Positions 21,301-30,256 of a stretch of 64,000 nucleotides of DNA are shown piece by piece (the first letter of the stretch is position 1; each line of letters opens with the position of its first letter). The notes below the pieces were generated by a model. The model had not been told where the DNA came from. It ran no database searches and saw nothing but the letters and a program-made list of their open reading frames with translations. The position numbers and the translations under genes are program-made. The DNA is from Nostoc sp. CENA543 (GTDB lineage Bacteria > Cyanobacteriota > Cyanobacteriia > Cyanobacteriales > Nostocaceae). The stretch lies in assembly GCF_002896875.1 (NCBI RefSeq), contig NZ_CP023278.1:5154501-5218500 (forward strand), read 5' to 3'.

Positions 21301-23411
21301 TACATCAACAAAGTCCCAATCTCACCAAAGATGCCTTGAGAAATGGTAAATGTCTCCAGAAAATGCTGGATACTCAAGACATTCATTTGCAAGATCATTA
21401 CATACCAGCCACAGCCAGCACCAGCTTTTGTTGTGTCTCAGATATCTACCAAGCGGGTTTAAATCCTGACTACATCAGTCTCTTAGAAAATTTCCAAGCC
21501 AAAGCCTACGTTATCGTCCCCATCTTATGTGGTAATCAACTTTGGGGATTATTAGCCAGCTATCAAAATTCTACTGCTCGTCAGTGGAAGACGGGAGAAA
21601 TCAACATTGTAGTGCAGATTGGCAACCAGTTGGGAGTAGCTTTACAACAGGCACAACTACTAGCGCAAACTCAACAACAATCACAAGCTTTACAAGCTGC
21701 TGTCACAGCCGCAGACACCGCCAACCGAGCCAAAAGCGAATTTTTAGCCAACATGAGCCATGAATTGCGAACACCCTTAAACGCAATTTTGGGATTTACG
21801 CAACTGATGAGTCATGACAACAGCCTCTCCTCTGATCATCAACAGAATTTAGCGATCATTAACCGCGCCGGAGAACATCTGCTCAATCTCATCAACGACA
21901 TTTTAGAAATGTCGAAAATCGAAGCTGGCAGAACTACCTTAAATCTCAACAGTTTTGATTTAATTCGGATGTTAAATAATGTCCAAGAGATGTTACAAAT
22001 TCGGGCAACCGGCAAAAATCTGAATTTGGTATTTGAATATGCTCCTAACTTGCCAAAATATATCAAAACTGACGAAAGCAAACTACGTCAAGTTCTACTC
22101 AATATTGTCGGCAATGCCATCAAGTTTACATCGGCTGGCAGTGTGACTCTGCGCGTTAGTTTAGGAACTAACGACTGGGAACTCACAGCACAACAGCCGA
22201 AAGAAAAAAATACCATTCCCAATGTCCGCCTGATTTTTGAAGTCCAAGATACTGGCATAGGGATTGCCTCTCAAGAACTAGAATTATTATTTGAAGCCTT
22301 TGGGCAAACTGAAAGCGGCAGACAATCACAACAGGGGACAGGATTAGGATTGGCAATTAGTCGCAAATATGTGCAGATGATGGGGGGAGAGATTCATGTA
22401 AATAGTAATTTGGGACGAGGAAGTCAATTTACCTTTGATATTCAAGTCGGGGTGGTTCTCCCCTCTGAGATACCCGTCTCATCAGTATCTCGTTGGGTGA
22501 TAGGTTTAGCACCACAGCAAGAACAGTATCGCATTTTAGTTGTGGATGACATCCCAGATAGTCGTTTACTATTAGTGAAACTCCTCTCATCTGTTGGTTT
22601 TACTGTCAAGGAAGCTGCTAACGGCAAAGAAGCTGTTATTTTGTGGGAAACATGGCATCCCCACCTAATTTTCATGGATATGCGAATGCCTGTCATGGAT
22701 GGCTATCAAGCTACTCATTTGATTCGCTCTTTGGAGTTAAAACAACAAAAAGAATGCTCTATCATGTCCATGACTACGGTAGGAGTAAGTACAAAAAAAA
22801 CTGACTTCAAGTTGAAGAAATCTTTGACGGAAGTTTGTGTCAATCATCAACCAATTTCTAGTTCATGCCATCCCCAAACAATTATTATTGCCCTGACTGC
22901 TAACGCCTTTGAAGAACAACGAGAGGCAATAGTTCAAGCTGGTTGTGATGATCTGATTAACAAACCTTTCCAGAAAGCGCAAATTCTCGAAAAGCTTAAT
23001 CAGTATTTAGGTGTACGCTATCTTTATCAAGAAGATATCCATCAACAATTTAATATTCAATCGTCTTCAGAAAAATTACTCAATACTGATGATGTCTTAG
23101 ATTCACTATTGAAAATGCCCCAAACATGGGTAGCAGACATATATCAAGCTGCTGCCCAAGGTAGTGATGATTTGATTTTAGATTTAATTCATCAAATGCC
23201 TACTACAAATTCGCTATTACAAGAATGTTTAAGTTGTTTAGCGAGTAATTTTCAGTTTGAAAGAATTATGGCATTAACTCATGATGTGGGCAACAGAAAA
23301 AAGAGAGAAATCGGCACAGACGTTTCCCCCGTAGACGCGCCAGCATCTTGCCGGAGGCACTCAAATGTACCTGCGGCAAACCGTCAAGGAGTACGGAATA
23401 ATAGGGAATAG
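18354..23411 (+). CDS. Giant hybrid sensor histidine kinase (REC-GAF-PAS-GAF-PAS-PAS-GAF-HisKA-HATPase-REC)
   Basis: Soluble multi-sensor kinase of 1685 residues from the ATG at 18354 (MKLINDTIKILLIDDE). The frame is open from a GTG at 18222, but that extension lies before the receiver strand. Approximate order: receiver 8-130 (IDDE, IIIDIS, IKPF); GAF 188-356; PAS 367-482 ending DITERKQAE; GAF 486-650; PAS 659-780; PAS 783-908; cyanobacteriochrome-like GAF 926-1100; HisKA with His1136 in NMSHELRTPLN; ATPase with DTGIGI and GTGLGLAIS; receiver with Asp1442 in FMDMRMPVMDG. The third GAF has DY (1039-1040) where bilin-binding members have Cys-His. The last receiver has a roughly 45-residue insertion before IIALTANAF. 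The C-terminal ~30 residues come from repeat DNA. Confidence 0.9.
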   Translation: MKLINDTIKILLIDDEVATYNSLLNIFASENYQIERLSFQQLDNNSVLDFIPDLIIIDISIARLHYNLVNKKLKFKDEKLDVPVIVLVLIEEINLDFEQLKINFADYLIKPFRTQEVLIKVKNQLKIQKLRKELFAERKKSQNLVAEIARKNQQIESICNISYPENGHKNHDKLKTPTVDAIKLCSYNTVLSRLTKHQSLSQGNLSAAFGEVTEAGAINIGVERASIWVTETTYNQIHCLDLFEKTTHKHSSGLTLSAGEYPAYFQALQQNEVIAIADLVSQDPRIQELSSTYFIPCNITSILYIPIRLGEKTVGVFCLESVGVVHHWTEEDQNFARALSNLVSLALEARERQRAEAAHRTSEKKLASAFRASPDPIALCTFPEGRYIEVNDSFCRFFGYTRAQIIGNTNAELKIWINPQECHFLSQILKQTKTLRNHEVDFRACSGEIKTVLLSAEVIEIDGQKIVLATAKDITERKQAENESRLLLLTTQAITRAIDVRSALTLVLRLICQTIGWDFGEAWIPSDDGSVLEHSLVCHCEESRLEEFCDRNQTLTFTMGMGLPGRVWETKRPEWIEDVSLVNQSKFLRSFQAAQVGFKAGFAVPILAGREVVAVLVFFKRTAMSVDKRLLMLVGTVATQLGSLIQQQMIEAAHRKSEERLQLALSASELGLWDWNIQTGKIYCDWKWRDVLGYTESEIDPHQLVRKQLIHPEDWRALKSSIQDHLEGITSVYEMEFRMRSPSGEWKWIQSRGQIVERDEQGIPLRMTGTNKDITERKTLEKQLKLREARLNAFFSGAPVGMNILDHKMRLVQINDLMADIYGKPSKDLIGKTLREIAPHIDPLLTPFCRQVLSTGEAILNRELSITAHDVPNGLRHFLVSYFPIPGEDNSPSGVGTVMLEISGLKRAETALRESIERERAIAQVIQRMRQTLDLETIFTATTAELRQVLNCDRVVVYRFHPDWSGEFVAESVGMGWTSLMELHQQSPNLTKDALRNGKCLQKMLDTQDIHLQDHYIPATASTSFCCVSDIYQAGLNPDYISLLENFQAKAYVIVPILCGNQLWGLLASYQNSTARQWKTGEINIVVQIGNQLGVALQQAQLLAQTQQQSQALQAAVTAADTANRAKSEFLANMSHELRTPLNAILGFTQLMSHDNSLSSDHQQNLAIINRAGEHLLNLINDILEMSKIEAGRTTLNLNSFDLIRMLNNVQEMLQIRATGKNLNLVFEYAPNLPKYIKTDESKLRQVLLNIVGNAIKFTSAGSVTLRVSLGTNDWELTAQQPKEKNTIPNVRLIFEVQDTGIGIASQELELLFEAFGQTESGRQSQQGTGLGLAISRKYVQMMGGEIHVNSNLGRGSQFTFDIQVGVVLPSEIPVSSVSRWVIGLAPQQEQYRILVVDDIPDSRLLLVKLLSSVGFTVKEAANGKEAVILWETWHPHLIFMDMRMPVMDGYQATHLIRSLELKQQKECSIMSMTTVGVSTKKTDFKLKKSLTEVCVNHQPISSSCHPQTIIIALTANAFEEQREAIVQAGCDDLINKPFQKAQILEKLNQYLGVRYLYQEDIHQQFNIQSSSEKLLNTDDVLDSLLKMPQTWVADIYQAAAQGSDDLILDLIHQMPTTNSLLQECLSCLASNFQFERIMALTHDVGNRKKREIGTDVSPVDAPASCRRHSNVPAANRQGVRNNRE

Positions 23412-23430
23412 GGAATAGGGAATGGGGCAT
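23395..23430. repeat. GGGAATA heptamers at the kinase 3' end
   Basis: Four copies of the GGGAATA/GGGAATG type begin within the last codons of the kinase; the gene's TAG stop lies inside the first repeat units. Confidence 0.75.
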
Positions 23431-23531
23431 AGTTTCCCTCTTACTGTCACCTTTTTTTAGAATTAAGTAGCCATCATAAATTGTGTACACAAGAAAACCT
23501 GAAAAAGTCTTTCCCTTACACCCCTATACCC

Positions 23532-24221
23532 TTATACCCCTATACCCTTTGTCAAGAAAGTGACTGTCTCTAAGGTTGAATTTAATAATTTCCATAGCTG
23601 CAAATCGGTAAAGTCTGGAATTGCCATAAATGCACCAAATTTTTGCAATTCTTGAGGATCATGGGTAGAAGCAATACCAATAGTACGAATACCAGCCGCC
23701 ACTGCTGCACGAATACCTGAAGGGGAATCCTCTAAAGCATAAGCTTGTTCTGCGGCAATTCCCAACTGCTCTAAAGCCACTTGATAGGGTATTGGTTCGG
23801 GTTTTGCGGCTGTGCAGTCTTCTGCAATGACAATTGTATGAAAAATATTTTTGATGTTTAAAAGCTCTAGCATAAACTCTACATTTGCTCTAGGGGCATT
23901 TGTAACTAAAGCTCGTTTTAATTGATGTGTCTTTGTCCAATCTACTAGTTCAGTAAAGCCAGGCAATGGTTTAAGATGGTAAGCAAGTTGACGAAATATT
24001 GCTTCTTTTTCATCAGCAAACTCTTGACTTGCTGCTGGTGATAAATTTGGCAAAATATCCTCGATAATTTCTGGATTTAATCGCCCACTAATTCTAGATT
24101 TATAAAATGCTTCATCAATTGCAATGCCATAATTTAACAACATTTTTCGCCATACTTGGTAGTGTATGGGGTCAGTGTTCACAATAGTGCCGTCTAAATC
24201 AAAAAGAATTGCAGCAAGCAT
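23532..24221 (-). CDS. HAD-family phosphatase (beta-phosphoglucomutase-like)
   Basis: 229 residues. Motif I FDLDGTIVNTD (nucleophile and acid/base Asp), motif II LVTNAP, motif III Lys in AAKPEP and motif IV ALEDSPSGIRAA are all in place, with a helical cap between residues 15 and 85. This set fits the beta-phosphoglucomutase/phosphatase subfamily. Substrate is not predictable. It is transcribed away from the kinase and diverges from nagB across about 200 bp. Confidence 0.9.
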   Translation of the reverse strand: MLAAILFDLDGTIVNTDPIHYQVWRKMLLNYGIAIDEAFYKSRISGRLNPEIIEDILPNLSPAASQEFADEKEAIFRQLAYHLKPLPGFTELVDWTKTHQLKRALVTNAPRANVEFMLELLNIKNIFHTIVIAEDCTAAKPEPIPYQVALEQLGIAAEQAYALEDSPSGIRAAVAAGIRTIGIASTHDPQELQKFGAFMAIPDFTDLQLWKLLNSTLETVTFLTKGIGV

Positions 24222-24430
24222 AATTTGGGGTTCAATGTAAATAATTGTTAATTTAACATCAACAGTTTACATTGTTTTAGGTGTATTGCGCGCTGACTTG
24301 GGACAGGTAGTATTGTTGAGAGATTTTGCAATAGCTTATGAATCTAGGCTTTTAATCCAAAATCTGTAGCTAAAAACTAAAATCGGATGATTTCTGCTGA
24401 TAATTATCGCCACCATTCTACTGACAGCAA

Positions 24431-25210
24431 ATGATAGCCACCACAAAAGTTTTTCATGTCGATCGCCTGGCAGTACAGGTTTACCAATCGGAGTCAGATA
24501 TGGCTCAAGATGTGGCCATGATTGCCCAAAAGCATTTACAGTCAGTTCTCCAATATCAGGAAAAGGCTGCGGTTTTATTAGCAACAGGTAATTCTCAACT
24601 GAAATTTTTAGAGGCTTTGATTGGTTTAGGTGGTGTAGACTGGTCAAGAATTACTTTATTTCATCTAGATGAATATTTAGGCATTAATGCAGATCATCCT
24701 GCAAGTTTTCGGCACTATATGCGAGAACGAGTAGAAAAGCGGGTATCTCCCCACCAATTTCACTATATTGCAGGTGATACTTTAGAGCCATTGACAGAAT
24801 GCGATCGCTACACCAAACTACTCCAAGCACAACCTATTAACCTATGTTGTCTGGGCATAGGTGAAAATGGACACTTAGCTTTTAATGATCCTTCTGTAGC
24901 TAACTTTCAAGATCCTTACAGTGTCAAAATAGTCAAATTAGACGCGGCTAATCGTCAACAACAAGTAAATACAGGACAATTTCCCCATCTAGATAATGTG
25001 CCTCAGTATGCTTTTACTGTCACCTTACCTTTGATTTGTTCTGCTCAAAAAATCCTTTGTCTCGCACCAGAACAACGCAAAGCCCAAATAGTAAAAAGAA
25101 TGTTGTCTGGTTCAATTAGTACAGATTGTCCTGCGTCTATTTTGCGTCAACAATCACAAGCAACTTTATTTTTAGACGCTAATTCTGCGGGGTTAGTCAT
25201 TAGTCATTAG
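24431..25210 (+). CDS. nagB: Glucosamine-6-phosphate deaminase-like protein
   Basis: Would convert glucosamine-6-phosphate to fructose-6-phosphate and ammonia. Seen: LATGNSQLKF near residue 51, FHLDEYLGI with the catalytic Asp, SFRHYM, and LGIGENGHLAFNDP with the active-site His; 259 residues fits. The related 6-phosphogluconolactonase family has a different HIAFNEP context, so NagB is preferred. The last codons (LVISH) and the TAG stop are read from a TAGTCAT heptamer array, so the original C-terminus may have been replaced or trimmed. Confidence 0.85.
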   Translation: MIATTKVFHVDRLAVQVYQSESDMAQDVAMIAQKHLQSVLQYQEKAAVLLATGNSQLKFLEALIGLGGVDWSRITLFHLDEYLGINADHPASFRHYMRERVEKRVSPHQFHYIAGDTLEPLTECDRYTKLLQAQPINLCCLGIGENGHLAFNDPSVANFQDPYSVKIVKLDAANRQQQVNTGQFPHLDNVPQYAFTVTLPLICSAQKILCLAPEQRKAQIVKRMLSGSISTDCPASILRQQSQATLFLDANSAGLVISH

Positions 25211-25350
25211 TCATTAGTCATTAGTCATTAGTCATTAGTCATTAGTCATTAGTCAGCACCGACTAAACGACACGCTACTGCTAACAAAACTCAGCACCGG
25301 CTAAACGCCGCGCTACCGCTAACAGCACTCAGCACTCAGCACTCATTACT
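25193..25350. repeat. TAGTCAT heptamer array and AGCACTC repeats
   Basis: Eight copies of TAGTCAT (25193-25254) starting inside the nagB stop region. They are followed by two ~40-bp direct repeats of the form GCACCGACTAAACG...CGCTACTGCTAACA / GCACCGGCTAAACG...CGCTACCGCTAACA, and then AGCACTC heptamers (25325-25345). Confidence 0.85.
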
Positions 25351-25376
25351 CATCCTAAATCTCTACTACAAAAAGC

Positions 25377-25574
25377 CTACACCACAGACCACCGCACCCA
25401 TCTTGATACTTCGTCTTCTACTATGAAAACTTGCTTTTGTGAATTAGCAGTTTCAGTTACAATAACTCTTAAGGTAGTTATATCAACATTATTGGCTAGT
25501 GAATTGCCGTAACCAACTACTTTACCTAAATGCCCCGTTTTTTGATTTAGTACGTAATCTCCAATGGAGAACAT
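25377..25574 (-). CDS. Small conserved-looking protein
   Basis: 65 residues with the pattern FSIGDYVLNQKTGHLGKVVGYG and an ending VEDEVSRWVRW. It looks like a single small beta-barrel (KOW/SH3-like spacing of Gly and hydrophobic residues), but I do not recognise the family. The ATG at 25574 has a weak purine stretch upstream. It could be a real small gene because codon use is normal and both flanks are non-coding. Function unknown. Confidence 0.55.
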   Translation of the reverse strand: MFSIGDYVLNQKTGHLGKVVGYGNSLANNVDITTLRVIVTETANSQKQVFIVEDEVSRWVRWSVV

Positions 25575-25765
25575 AACAGCACTTCAACATTGCAAAATAT
25601 ATCTCCTATACCCAATTAATTTTCTGTGAGAATAAAAATAAAAACTTCATACTTCTAGAGAGTTTAATTTGTCACTTGGGAAATATTCTAGAGATGATTC
25701 ATCTCTTACTAAAGATAGAAGAGATATCTGAAAAACTATTATTTTACTGTTAATTTTTTCTCTTT

Positions 25766-27835
25766 TCAGATATGTCGCATGACTTCGGCTATTGACCAAG
25801 CTTGTGCTACTGCACCTCTGGGATAATGTGGTGGTTCGCCATCAAAAATTTCGGAAATAGAACCAATACAAGCATCATGCCATAGGTGATCTAACAAAGG
25901 TTGCCAACTAAAAGGTATTGGTTGTTCTGGGAGAAAACGTTGCCAACCACGAATAAAAGCACCAATTAACCAAGTCCAAACAGTGCCTTGATGGTAAGCG
26001 CGATCGCGTTTCTGACTATTACCGAAACATCTACCAATATATTCTGGATCTGCTGGGTCAAGACTGCGAAGACCATAAGGTGTTAACAAGCGATCAGTGG
26101 CTAATTCTAATATTTGACGGCCTTGGGATGGTAAAAACCCACAATGATGTAAGGACACTGCTAATACTGCATTAGGACGAATTTGGGCGTTGCGGCGATC
26201 GTCAAAGTCGATGGTGTCGTATAAATAACCTAGTTGTGGATTCCAGAATTTTTGTAGAGAAGTTTTTACTTGTTGTGCTTGTTGGGCATAACGCTTACCT
26301 TGATTGGCTAAACGTACTTTATCGCCTGTTTCTAGTTGGCTTAAGTGTTCTGCCCATTGACTCATCCAGCATAAAGCTGAATACCATAAGGCATTGATTT
26401 CAACGGGTTTACCGGAACGGGGTGTGATGGGTTGTCCCTCGACTACAGCGTCCATCCAAGTCAAGGCTACTCCTGGTGCATCCCAACCCAATAGCCCATC
26501 TGTCGCATCTACTTGGATGTTATAACGTGTACCACCGATAAATGCTTTATGAATTTGCTGTACTACGGAAAACTGTGCAGCTAAAAATTGCCAGTCTTGG
26601 GTAGCTTCGAGATAAAGTCCTAGAGTTTCAATCCACCACAAAGCTGCATCAATACAATTGTATGCTGGCTCAGTGTCTGTATCTGGGAAAGTATTGGGGA
26701 TAAGACCATGACGACAATAACGCCCAAAAGTTTGCAGGAGATTTTTGGCTAACTCAAAACGTCCAGTTACTAAGGTTAACCCAGGTAAAGCAATTAAGGT
26801 ATCTCTTCCCCAATCATTAAACCAGTGATAACCAGCCATCACCGTAGGGTTTGCAATGGAAGCCCGATAAACAATAAATTGATCACTGGCTTTGAGTAAT
26901 TGTTGCCAAGTTTTGGTACTAGGGGGAAACAGAGGAGACAAGGGAGACAAGGTATAATTTTTTGCTTGTCCACCTTGTCCCTTTATCCCAGATTCCCAAC
27001 TGCCAATCTGGGATAGTCGCTCCTGTTCTGCTTCTACTGCTTCTGCAAAGGTGTCCGGGGTTAGGGAATCTATTGATTGTTCAGGGAAACCTATACGAGC
27101 TTCTAGGGTGACGGCATCTCCTGGTTTGAGAATTACTGTTAGATAACCTGGGCTAAACAGGTCTTCGCGATCGCCTAGTCCTCGTTGTGTCTCTTCGGGA
27201 AATTCGTAATTCCAGTACCATACGGGATCTGCTCGATATTCCCCCTGTGTCCAGCGCAATCGCCAAGGTGTACCAAAGCCATCATTACTCATGGCTTGTA
27301 AGTAGATTTGCCGATAACCGAGTAACTGTGAAAATTGTAAGTCGGAACTCTGAGTCTGTTGACTATGAAAATTGCGATCGGCAATCAGCAATCTCAGCCT
27401 TAAAATCGCGGTTTCTCTACCTTCATAGCGATATTGAATTAACAGGCGATGACTAACTAAAGAGTCTTGAAGATTTCCGCTATTGTGGCTAGTTTCTAAC
27501 CCATAAGGCATAATTAATTGTCTACTCAGTTGCCAATCTTGTTCCCCCCAAATCCATTTAGGAACGGGGTTAATATCGAAGGAGTGCAGCAGTTTGTAGC
27601 CAGTTGGCTCGATATTACCTGTACCCCAAATATTTGTCCCTAGTGGCACAACTTTTTTTGAGACTTCCAGGCTAGCTTCTAGGTGGGAGAACAATAGGGT
27701 TCGCCCATTCGGTGGATTTGTCGCCGCAAATAGCCAACCGTGATAAGTTCGGGTGCGGACATCCGCAACAGTACCACTGGCAAAACTACCTAAGCCATTG
27801 GTTAATAACCATTCTCTTGTATCTAAATCAACCAT
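25766..27835 (-). CDS. Glycogen debranching enzyme (amylo-alpha-1,6-glucosidase type)
   Basis: 689 residues. The N-terminal bacterial GDE domain starts at once (REWLLTNGLGSFASGTV, RTRTYHGWLFA), followed by the (alpha/alpha)6 catalytic domain with GYHWFNDWGRDTLIALPGL, RHGLIPNTFPD, AALWWIETL and late YHQGTVWTWLIG. This is the archaeal/bacterial GDE_N-GDE_C (GH133-like) architecture that removes alpha-1,6 branches of glycogen. Between the two domains, bases about 26925-27005 encode Gly/Gln/Ser/Pro-rich residues from GACAAGG-type repeat DNA, an in-frame insert in the linker. It diverges from the peroxiredoxin gene over 140 bp. Confidence 0.9.
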   Translation of the reverse strand: MVDLDTREWLLTNGLGSFASGTVADVRTRTYHGWLFAATNPPNGRTLLFSHLEASLEVSKKVVPLGTNIWGTGNIEPTGYKLLHSFDINPVPKWIWGEQDWQLSRQLIMPYGLETSHNSGNLQDSLVSHRLLIQYRYEGRETAILRLRLLIADRNFHSQQTQSSDLQFSQLLGYRQIYLQAMSNDGFGTPWRLRWTQGEYRADPVWYWNYEFPEETQRGLGDREDLFSPGYLTVILKPGDAVTLEARIGFPEQSIDSLTPDTFAEAVEAEQERLSQIGSWESGIKGQGGQAKNYTLSPLSPLFPPSTKTWQQLLKASDQFIVYRASIANPTVMAGYHWFNDWGRDTLIALPGLTLVTGRFELAKNLLQTFGRYCRHGLIPNTFPDTDTEPAYNCIDAALWWIETLGLYLEATQDWQFLAAQFSVVQQIHKAFIGGTRYNIQVDATDGLLGWDAPGVALTWMDAVVEGQPITPRSGKPVEINALWYSALCWMSQWAEHLSQLETGDKVRLANQGKRYAQQAQQVKTSLQKFWNPQLGYLYDTIDFDDRRNAQIRPNAVLAVSLHHCGFLPSQGRQILELATDRLLTPYGLRSLDPADPEYIGRCFGNSQKRDRAYHQGTVWTWLIGAFIRGWQRFLPEQPIPFSWQPLLDHLWHDACIGSISEIFDGEPPHYPRGAVAQAWSIAEVMRHI

Positions 27836-27975
27836 TTGCTACTCAAAATCGTTATGACTATGATATAGTCGTAACAGATCGTAATCAAACTGTGAGCAAG
27901 CGTGGATGGGTAAGATTTACCTGACCCCAACTCCAACGCTAGTAAACGGATATAAGTTGAAGGAGATAATAGTAA

Positions 27976-28587
27976 ATGTCCATCACTTACGGAATAGAAG
28001 GAAGCCTCCGCGTTGGTCAACAAGCTCCCGATTTTACCGCAACAGCTGTAGCGGATCAGGAATTCAAAACAATCAAACTTTCCGACTATCGTGGAAAGTA
28101 TGTTGTTCTGTTCTTCTACCCCCTAGACTTTACCTTTGTTTGCCCCACTGAGATCACAGCATTTAGCGATCGCTACGAAGAATTTAGTAAACTTAACACT
28201 GAAGTTCTGGGTGTTTCCGTTGATAGTGAATTCTCTCACCTAGCTTGGATTCAAACAGATCGCAAGTCTGGCGGTGTTGGCGACCTCAACTATCCCCTAG
28301 TTTCCGACATTAAAAAAGAAATTAGTGCCGCTTACAACGTATTAGACCCAGCAGCAGGTATTGCTTTGCGTGGTCTATATATCATTGACAAAGATGGTAT
28401 CATTCAACACGCTACCATTAACAACCTCGCTTTTGGTCGTAGCGTTGATGAAACATTGCGGACATTGCAAGCAATTCAGTATGTGCAGTCTCACCCAGAT
28501 GAAGTTTGCCCTGCGGGTTGGCAACCTGGTGATAAAACCATGAACCCTGATCCAGTCAAGTCCAAAGTTTACTTCTCTGCCGTTTAA
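27976..28587 (+). CDS. Typical 2-Cys peroxiredoxin
   Basis: Thiol peroxidase that reduces hydrogen peroxide and organic peroxides using thioredoxin. The peroxidatic Cys56 lies in FTFVCPTEI and the resolving Cys178 in DEVCPAGW; the [10 protein letters not shown] (GG(L/V)G type) motif and a C-terminal YF-containing tail (VYFSAV) are the features of the eukaryote-like, overoxidation-sensitive AhpC/Prx1 class. 203 residues. A good ribosome site (GAAGGAGAT) precedes the ATG. The short divergent region with the debranching enzyme gene holds its promoter. Confidence 0.95.
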   Translation: MSITYGIEGSLRVGQQAPDFTATAVADQEFKTIKLSDYRGKYVVLFFYPLDFTFVCPTEITAFSDRYEEFSKLNTEVLGVSVDSEFSHLAWIQTDRKSGGVGDLNYPLVSDIKKEISAAYNVLDPAAGIALRGLYIIDKDGIIQHATINNLAFGRSVDETLRTLQAIQYVQSHPDEVCPAGWQPGDKTMNPDPVKSKVYFSAV

Positions 28588-28823
28588 TCAGCATCATAAT
28601 TTTAGATTTTAGATTTTGGATTCTGTTAATCATCTCAATCTGAAATCAAGAACTAAAAGCGATGACGCTGGCTTTAGCGGTTGTAGAAACTAAAACTCAA
28701 AAATCATCCATACCACAGATGAACACACATATACACGAGATATAAAATCAGTGTTAGATGGAGTGTTGATCTGTGGTTTTATAATTTTGTAGCTTGCTTC
28801 CCGTAGGGTATTTTGAATTTCCT

Positions 28824-29360
28824 ATGCTGACATCAACAGATTTTAGTGGCTTATTTAATGAACGCTTTTTGCGGAATTTTCTCCCGATTCCAGCTAGTAA
28901 CGAATTGAGACTGGAAATTGGAACACCAGATTTTCAATTACCAGACATTACGAATGGAAAGCTGGTTAAACTATCGGATTATCGAGGTAAACAACCCGTC
29001 TTATTAGCGTTTACCAGAATTTTTACAGAAAAACAATACTGCCCATTTTGTTTTCCTCACATCAAAGCTTTAAACGAAAATTATGAGCAATTTCAACAGC
29101 GTGATATAGAAGTTTTACTAATTACTAGTACCGATGAAAAACAAAGTCAAATAGTTGTGAGAGATTTAGGCTTAAAAATGCCATTACTGAGTGATTCTAG
29201 TTGCCGAGTATTTCGCACCTATCGAGTAGGACAAGCTTTAGGCGCACCTCTACCTGCTCAATTTGTCTTAGATAAAAATGGCAAACTCCGCTACAAACAT
29301 TTATTTTCCTTCCTAGACCATAACGCTACCGTAGAAACGTTACTATCACAATTTGATTAA
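28824..29360 (+). CDS. Peroxiredoxin-like (AhpC/TSA) protein
   Basis: 178 residues from the ATG at 28824; the frame also opens at a TTG at 28794, which is less likely. A thioredoxin-fold AhpC/TSA domain is seen: [26 protein letters not shown], then QYCPFCFPHI with Cys73 and Cys76 as a CXXC pair, and FVLDKNGKLRYKH. The CXXC spacing differs from the typical 2-Cys protein upstream and is more like a thiol:disulfide oxidoreductase or atypical peroxiredoxin. The 236 bp between them contain only GATTTTAG-type repeats and AT-rich DNA. Confidence 0.8.
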   Translation: MLTSTDFSGLFNERFLRNFLPIPASNELRLEIGTPDFQLPDITNGKLVKLSDYRGKQPVLLAFTRIFTEKQYCPFCFPHIKALNENYEQFQQRDIEVLLITSTDEKQSQIVVRDLGLKMPLLSDSSCRVFRTYRVGQALGAPLPAQFVLDKNGKLRYKHLFSFLDHNATVETLLSQFD

Positions 29361-30256
29361 GATTTAGGGAAAACACTGTTTCTTCTCGTACAATCCTATA
29401 CCTCTGCATCACCGTATTTTTCAAGAGAAAACCCCTTTCCCCCTACTGATTAGCTTGTAAGAGCAATCCCTTGAGTTGATTTTCCAGCCACTCCACGCGC
29501 TAAAAATCCTGAAATATCGGTTTCTGGGATTGATTTCAGTATCCACTCATTTAACAAACCCAGTATAAATACAGATTTATTAAAGACATCAACTCAACTA
29601 GACTAAACAGTTGTGTATACCTTCTAGCGGCAAAGGAGGTCTTAAAGCTGATTCGGAAACGCTTTTTCGTGCCACACTGGTGAACTAAATTTTAAAGACT
29701 ACATCTTCATACCAGCGATCGCATCCGTGTAATCTTCGGAAATCACGGAATTTCCATAGAAAAAACAGCATCAAGATGATAAGTAATACTGGCTTGACAT
29801 AAGTGTCAAAATGCACTTTACTTACCTTAAGTGTTTACTATGGTGTTAATATGCAGTAGCTTGATTTATGGAGAATATCTATAGCTGGTATAGATAACTT
29901 CATGAAGAGTTAACAATCTTAACAAAGTAACTAAAGTAAATTGAAAATAAGTGAATTACAATGAAGCGGAAAATTTGTGGCTAAATAAGGTTAAATGCGG
30001 CTCAAATGTAGATTATTTCTAGGTTTTAGTCTTGATTAAGCTTAGGATTTAAGCTTTTCTCAAATTTGGGTATTTTACTGATTTGGCGATAAATTCTCTG
30101 AAACACTGCACTTGGCTTTGCTGGATGGTAGCCAACTTTGTGCAGATATTGTCCTGCAAATATTGGCTAAAGTTCAGATCAAAGTGAATATCAAAATATT
30201 GATATTAACTATCAGTATTTACGAATTCGTGTTCCTTAGATTACTGGTGTAATATT
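29361..30256. other. Long non-coding region
   Basis: Almost 900 bp without a convincing gene. Near 29443-29500 the minus strand has a short open stretch reading RVEWLENQLKGLLLQANQ and a stop, possibly the end of a lost gene. A HIP1-like site lies near 29716, and a perfect TTGACA-N4-TGTCAA dyad lies at 29795-29810. The remaining sequence is AT-rich and precedes the HTH-AAA gene. Confidence 0.5.
29795..29810. promoter_or_regulatory. Perfect dyad TTGACA-TAAG-TGTCAA
   Basis: A 16-bp palindrome (6-bp arms, 4-bp spacer) inside a long intergenic region, about 450 bp before the HTH-AAA gene. The left arm also matches a -35 consensus hexamer. It could be an operator; there is no supporting second copy nearby. 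Confidence 0.25.

Noticed and set aside
29443-29500. Minus-strand short frame reading RVEWLENQLKGLLLQANQ
   Set aside because: Only 18 codons between stops and no start; could be a gene remnant but similarity rests on a few helical residues.
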